Source of the DNA: Gemmatimonadota bacterium
Lineage (GTDB): Bacteria; Gemmatimonadota; Gemmatimonadetes; Longimicrobiales; Gaopeijiaceae
NCBI GenBank assembly: GCA_028873825.1
Contig: JAPPNM010000146.1
Location: 1-61,781 of the forward strand
Direction of reading: 5' to 3'
DNA: 61,781 nucleotides
Shown here in pieces: positions 60,414 to 61,781 of this stretch. Each line of letters starts with the position of its first letter. Positions within the stretch are counted from its first letter, which is position 1. A program made the position numbers and the translations under genes. The notes under the pieces are model-generated. The model saw only the letters and a program-made list of their open reading frames with translations. It made no database searches and had not been told where the DNA came from.

Positions 60414-61706
60414 TTGGCCTACCCGTACCGACACGAGAGCGAGACCCGGATCCTGAGCCGGGGCTTCGGGGATCCCGCCGCGCGCACCGTGGCCGGGTGG
60501 AAGGCCATGGGCGGGTACGAGGGGATCGCGCGGGCGCTGGAGATCGGGCGCGAGGCGACGATCGAGGAGGTGAAGGCATCGGGGTTGAGGGGACGGGGCG
60601 GGGCGGGATTCCCGACCGGGCTAAAGTGGTCTTTCATGCCGAAGGACGCGCGGCGGCCCCACTATCTCCTCTGCAACGCCGACGAGTCGGAGCCGGGCAC
60701 CTTCAAGGACCGCGAGATCATCCGCTGGACGCCGCACCAGCTCATCGAGGGGTGCCTGGTGGGGTCCTACGCGATCGGCGCCGCCCACTGCTACGTCTAC
60801 CTGCGCGGCGAGTTCTTCGAGAGCACCCGGGTGCTGGCGCGGGCTCTGGAGGAGGCGTACGAGGAGGGGCTCGTGGGCACGGACGTCATGGGTTCGGGCG
60901 TGGACATCGACATCACGCTCCACGTCGGGGCCGGCGCCTACATCTGCGGCGAGGAGACCGGCCTGATGAGCTCGCTCGAGGGGCGCCGGGGGGAACCCCG
61001 CGTCAAGCCGCCCTTCCCGGCGGCGGTCGGAGCCTTCGGGATGCCCTCGACGATCAACAACGTGGAAACGCTGGCCGCCACCCCCCACATTCTCCGCCAC
61101 GGCGGGGAGTGGTACCGCCAGTGGGGCACCGAGAAGAGCCCGGGCACCAAGCTCTTCTGCGTGTCGGGGCATGTGAGGAAGCCCGGCAACTACGAGTTCC
61201 CCCTGGGCTTCCCCATGATGGAGCTGATCGAGGACGTCTGCGGCGGGATCCCGAACGGCCGCGCCCTGAAGGCGGTCATCCCGGGGGGCAGTTCGGTCCC
61301 GATCATGAGCGCCGAGGACTGCCGCGAGTGCTCGCTCTGCTACGAGGGGGTCGAGGCCGCAGGTTCGATGCTCGGCTGCGCTTCGGTGATCGTGATGGAC
61401 GAGACGACCGACATCGTCAAGCAGGTAAGACGAATGGCCCACTTCTACGCGCACGAGTCGTGCGGGCAGTGCACGCCGTGCCGCGAGGGGACCGCGTGGG
61501 CCACCCGGATCCTGCGGCGCATCGAGAACGGCCGCGGAACCGAGGACGATCTGGACACGCTCGTCGAGATCTCCGAGCAGATGACCGGCACCACCATCTG
61601 CGTGCTGTCGGATTCGCTGGCCATGCCCATCGTCTCGTCGATCGAGAAGTTCCGCGACGACTACCTGGCGCTGATACGGCGCGGGGAAAGGGTGGGAGCG
61701 GCATAA
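60414..61706 (+). CDS. nuoF: NADH-quinone oxidoreductase subunit F
   Basis: The 51-kDa-type subunit that binds FMN and NADH and holds cluster N3. GLRGRGGAGFPTGLKWSFM is the nucleotide-binding loop, CNADESEPGTFKDREI the FMN region, GAGAYICGEETGLMSSLEG the next conserved block, and ESCGQCTPCREGT with TTICVLSDS the Fe-S ligands. A Cys-rich patch ECSLCYEGVEAAGS replaces the usual loop before the MDETT motif. The start is the TTG at 60414, 12 nt after nuoE. The operon continues outside the window, probably with nuoG. Confidence 0.95.
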   Translation: MAYPYRHESETRILSRGFGDPAARTVAGWKAMGGYEGIARALEIGREATIEEVKASGLRGRGGAGFPTGLKWSFMPKDARRPHYLLCNADESEPGTFKDREIIRWTPHQLIEGCLVGSYAIGAAHCYVYLRGEFFESTRVLARALEEAYEEGLVGTDVMGSGVDIDITLHVGAGAYICGEETGLMSSLEGRRGEPRVKPPFPAAVGAFGMPSTINNVETLAATPHILRHGGEWYRQWGTEKSPGTKLFCVSGHVRKPGNYEFPLGFPMMELIEDVCGGIPNGRALKAVIPGGSSVPIMSAEDCRECSLCYEGVEAAGSMLGCASVIVMDETTDIVKQVRRMAHFYAHESCGQCTPCREGTAWATRILRRIENGRGTEDDLDTLVEISEQMTGTTICVLSDSLAMPIVSSIEKFRDDYLALIRRGERVGAA

Positions 61707-61728
61707 TGCACAACAGGAGGCCCTGTCA

Positions 61729-61779
61729 GCCCGTGGACAAAATCCCCCCGGCATTCGAACGGCGATGCATCCGGGCTGG
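61729..61779 (+). repeat. 51-bp dispersed repeat, copy 2 (after nuoF)
   Basis: Second copy of the element at 57693. From its GTG it reads VDKIPPAFERRCIRAG. An AGGAGG lies 12 nt before that GTG. The window ends two bases later, so the gene that follows is not visible. Confidence 0.8.
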
Positions 61780-61781
61780 CC

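Noticed and set aside
1-61781. CRISPR array, insertion sequence, prophage or integron
   Set aside because: No regularly spaced direct repeats outside coding LRRs, no transposase, integrase or phage genes, and no terminal inverted repeats were seen.

Overview
The window is about 62 kb of GC-rich, densely packed bacterial chromosome from a diderm (Gram-negative-type) organism. Frequent GTG and TTG starts, 1-4 nt stop/start overlaps (GTGA, ATGA, TGATG, TAATG), Big_2 and LRR lipoproteins with CGG-type mature N-termini, a PorV-like barrel and an archaeal-type ProRS together suggest Gemmatimonadota or a close relative. That assignment is inference, since no rRNA or marker tree is available here. 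I see no rRNA, tRNA, CRISPR array, insertion sequence or prophage.

Layout. 1-5.3 kb: the end of a metallophosphoesterase gene that looks frameshifted, then a large Big_2/LRR/metzincin lipoprotein gene with its own sigma70-like promoter. 5.9-8.4 kb: an OPT-family transporter coupled to a small lipoprotein. 8.35-22.3 kb (minus strand): a growth cluster of mreB, mreC, mreD, mrdA, rodA, accD, folC, hisS, a membrane protein, proS, lysA and guaA. 22.35-36.3 kb (minus): the translation/RNA supercluster rimP-nusA-infB-ylxP-rbfA-truB-ribF, a small lipoprotein, rpsO-pnp, an M16 peptidase, and one reading frame joining alanine dehydrogenase to dUTPase. 36.4-40.5 kb: murA with Asp at the usual catalytic Cys, a divergent membrane protein and an ABC-F ATPase. 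40.5-45.3 kb: three cadherin/Ig-like repeat lipoproteins, two sharing an unrecognised C-terminal module. 45-48.7 kb: fbp, comEC and a LapA-like protein, where comEC has no stop before fbp and the neighbouring lipoprotein runs antisense into fbp. 48.7-55.7 kb: miaB, mtaB, a beta-barrel, a lipoprotein, cdd and alr. 55.8 kb to the end (plus strand): a MazG-like hydrolase and the start of the complex I operon nuoABCDEF.

How it fits together. Most genes are housekeeping: cell elongation, peptidoglycan precursors (murA, alr, lysA), translation, nucleotide clean-up (dut, cdd, mazG) and respiration. The most interesting material is regulatory or architectural: a near-perfect Rex-type operator plus a pseudoknot-capable leader before nuoA, a 51-bp repeat placed twice in the nuo operon with a protein-like substitution pattern, the Ald-Dut fusion, the Asp-type MurA, and the shared module of the cadherin-like lipoproteins.
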